Shown here: positions 6,028 to 7,618 of the stretch, piece after piece
Layout: every line of letters begins with the position of its first letter
How positions within the stretch are numbered: position 1 is the stretch's first letter
Origin: Thiobacillus sp.
GTDB lineage: Bacteria > Pseudomonadota > Gammaproteobacteria > Burkholderiales > Thiobacillaceae
Direction of reading: 5' to 3'
Assembly (NCBI GenBank): GCA_003510325.1
Contig: DONB01000159.1
Span: forward strand, 13,579 to 21,196
DNA length: 7,618 nt
Notes under the pieces: generated by a model
What the model was told of the DNA's origin: nothing
Databases searched by the model: none
The model's input: the letters and a program-made list of their open reading frames with translations, nothing else
Program-made: the position numbers and the translations under genes

Positions 6028-7308
6028 TCAATCGAAGAGCAGTTGCGGCAGAACCAGGCTGATTTGCGGGATGTAGGTGATCATCAGCAAAAACACCAGC
6101 AGGACCGACAGCCACGGCAGCGCCGCGCGGGTGACCTGCACCAGGCTCATGCCTGTGATGCCGCTGGTGACGAACAGGTTCAGCCCCACGGGGGGCGTGA
6201 TCATCCCGATCTCCATGTTGACCACCATGATGATGCCGAGGTGGATCGGATCGATGCCGAGCTGGGTGCCGATCGGAAAGAAGATTGGCGCCAGAATCAG
6301 GATGATGCCGGTGGGCTCCATGAAGTTACCCGCCACCAGCAGGATGACGTTGACCACGACCAGGAACACCCAGGGTTCCATGCCGGCTGCAATGATGTGC
6401 TCGGCGATCGTCTGCGGGATGCGTTCGGTCGTCAGCACATGGGCGAACAGCAGGGCATTGGCGACGATGAACATCAGCATGACGGTGGTCTTGCCGGATT
6501 CCATCAGCACGTCGGGCAGGTGGCGAATGCCGATGTCGCGATAGACGAATACGGCAATCAGCGTGGCGTACACCGCAGCGACGGCGGCCGCTTCGGTCGG
6601 CGTGAACACGCCGCCGTAGATGCCGCCCATGATGATGAACAACAAGGCCAGCCCCCAGATCGAGTCCTTGAATGCGACCAGCAGTTCGCGCGGGCTGGCG
6701 CGCTCGGTGCGCGTCAGCGTCAGCTTGCCGGCACGCCACCACACTGCCAGCGCCAGCATGAGGGCCAGCAGCAGGCCGGGGAGGATGCCGGCCATGAACA
6801 TGCGTCCGACCGATTGTTCAGTGACGGTGGCATAGACCACCATCACGATGGACGGCGGCATCAGGATGCCCAGCGTGCCGGCGTTGCAGATCACGCCCGC
6901 GGCGAAGGGCTTCGGGTAGCCGTTCCTGACCATGCCGGCGATGACGATCGAGCCGATTGCCACGACGGTGGCCGGGCTCGAGCCGGACACCGCGGCAAAC
7001 AGCGTGCAGGCCAGCACGCTGGCAATGGCGAGCCCGCCACGCAGGTGTCCGACGGCCGCGACCGCAAAGCGCACCATGCGCTTGGCCACGCCGCCGGTGC
7101 TCATCATGGTGCCGGCCAGGATGAAGAACGGGATCGAGAGCAGCGTGTAGTGCTCGCTGGTCTCGTACAACTTGATCGACAGGCTCGCCAGCGAATCGTC
7201 GGCGAAGAACAGAATGGTCAGGATGCTGGACAGCCCGAGTGAAATGGCCACCGGCATGCCCAGTGCCATCAGGAGCAGGAGCGAGACGAACAGGAAGGCT
7301 GTGCTCAT
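6028..7308 (-). CDS. dctM: TRAP transporter large permease subunit, DctM family
   Basis: This 426-residue inner-membrane protein is the translocation subunit of a tripartite ATP-independent periplasmic transporter, which imports carboxylates and similar acids using an ion gradient. It has about a dozen hydrophobic segments and the usual family blocks: LLSIPFFILAG (56-66), GTLGILMPPS (144-153), FTPTEAAAVAAVYA (235-248), NFMEPTG (328-334) and ITPPVGLNLFV (370-380). Length is standard for DctM (about 425). The ATG at 7308 is chosen because it overlaps the dctQ stop as ATGA (7308-7305), the common coupled arrangement. A longer reading from 7398 would run back through dctQ. The substrate cannot be read from the permease. 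It is downstream of dctQ and 116 bases upstream of folE on the same strand. Confidence 0.95.
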   Translation of the reverse strand: MSTAFLFVSLLLLMALGMPVAISLGLSSILTILFFADDSLASLSIKLYETSEHYTLLSIPFFILAGTMMSTGGVAKRMVRFAVAAVGHLRGGLAIASVLACTLFAAVSGSSPATVVAIGSIVIAGMVRNGYPKPFAAGVICNAGTLGILMPPSIVMVVYATVTEQSVGRMFMAGILPGLLLALMLALAVWWRAGKLTLTRTERASPRELLVAFKDSIWGLALLFIIMGGIYGGVFTPTEAAAVAAVYATLIAVFVYRDIGIRHLPDVLMESGKTTVMLMFIVANALLFAHVLTTERIPQTIAEHIIAAGMEPWVFLVVVNVILLVAGNFMEPTGIILILAPIFFPIGTQLGIDPIHLGIIMVVNMEIGMITPPVGLNLFVTSGITGMSLVQVTRAALPWLSVLLVFLLMITYIPQISLVLPQLLFD

Positions 7309-7618
7309 GAGGCGGACGACTCGCTTTTGAGCCTGAGCGCATCTTCGGCCTCGTTGCCGAGGTGCAGCCTGTCGGAGCGGCCGGTGACCAGCGCCCACAG
7401 GACCTGCCCGAAGCGCAGCGTCAGCAGCGCGTAGCCCAAGGGCAGGATGGAGCGCACGACCCAGATCGGTATGGGCAGGTCATCCAGTTCGACGCCCACA
7501 AGCTTCATCTTGCTGACGTAGATCCACGAGCCGTAGATCACGAGGCCGGCATAGAGCAGGCACAGCAGCACGACGACGATCGAGATGGCGCGACCCACAC
7601 CGGGCGGGAACCGCTTGT
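7305..7618 (-). CDS. dctQ: TRAP transporter small permease subunit, DctQ family, C-terminal part
   Basis: This is the small membrane subunit that binds DctM in the TRAP importer. The frame is open to the right edge, reading KRFPPGVGRAISIVVV before the first in-window GTG at 7598, so the gene starts outside the window and about half is missing. The visible 104 codons hold two hydrophobic segments (AISIVVVLLCLLYAGLVIYG and WVVRSILPLGYALLTLRFGQVLWAL), matching the last two of four in the family. The PIPIWVVRSILPLGYALLTLRF block is typical of DctQ. The stop overlaps the dctM start by four bases. The solute-binding protein (dctP) is not in the window. Confidence 0.88.
   Translation of the reverse strand, partial: KRFPPGVGRAISIVVVLLCLLYAGLVIYGSWIYVSKMKLVGVELDDLPIPIWVVRSILPLGYALLTLRFGQVLWALVTGRSDRLHLGNEAEDALRLKSESSAS

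Noticed and set aside
5973..6040. Possible tRNA-like segment with GTTCGA between dctM and folE
   Set aside because: No acceptor stem, no paired D or anticodon arms, and no continuous cloverleaf could be drawn.
5941..7242. A 433-codon plus-strand reading frame opposite dctM, rich in His, Gln and Asp
   Set aside because: It is the mirror of the real dctM frame. Its composition is that of an antisense shadow with no domain.

Overview
The window is GC-rich, tightly packed chromosomal DNA from a proteobacterium. The gene complement and codon use look beta-proteobacterial (Thiobacillus/Nitrosomonadales-like), but that placement is inferred from overall impression and no sequence search was possible. 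There is no sign of a plasmid, phage, insertion sequence, CRISPR array or RNA gene. Coding density is about 95 percent, and no gap between genes exceeds about 120 bases.

Layout. (1) Bases 1-2543, minus strand: a pyruvate dehydrogenase operon read right to left. It encodes E1 alpha (pdhA), E1 beta (pdhB) and the start of the dihydrolipoyl acetyltransferase E2, which opens with two tandem lipoyl domains and runs off the left edge. The 109-base pdhB-E2 gap holds a long hairpin built from repeated CGCGAAG units. (2) Bases 2544-2657: a divergent control region with a plausible sigma-70 promoter for the pdh operon. (3) Bases 2658-4794, plus strand: a peptidase family M17 aminopeptidase of a divergent subfamily, followed 7 bases later by rluA, a pseudouridine synthase. 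(4) Bases 4808-5911, minus strand, convergent with rluA: folE (GTP cyclohydrolase I) followed by a small exported DsrE-like protein. (5) Bases 6028-7618, minus strand: a TRAP transporter, with the large permease DctM overlapped by 4 bases by the small permease DctQ, which is cut by the right edge.

How the genes work together. PdhA and PdhB form the alpha2/beta2-type E1 that decarboxylates pyruvate and loads acetyl groups onto the lipoyl arms of E2. DctQM is the membrane part of a carboxylate importer whose binding protein (DctP) must lie elsewhere, probably just right of the window. FolE starts tetrahydrofolate and other pterin synthesis. RluA modifies rRNA/tRNA. The M17 peptidase recycles peptides. 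These are mostly housekeeping functions and I see no convincing new biological system. The points most worth checking are the CGCGAAG hairpin inside the pdh operon, an Ala in place of the third Gly of the thiamine-diphosphate motif in E1 alpha, the recent-looking lipoyl-domain duplication, and the DsrE-like exported protein that shares a reading frame with folE across its stop codon.
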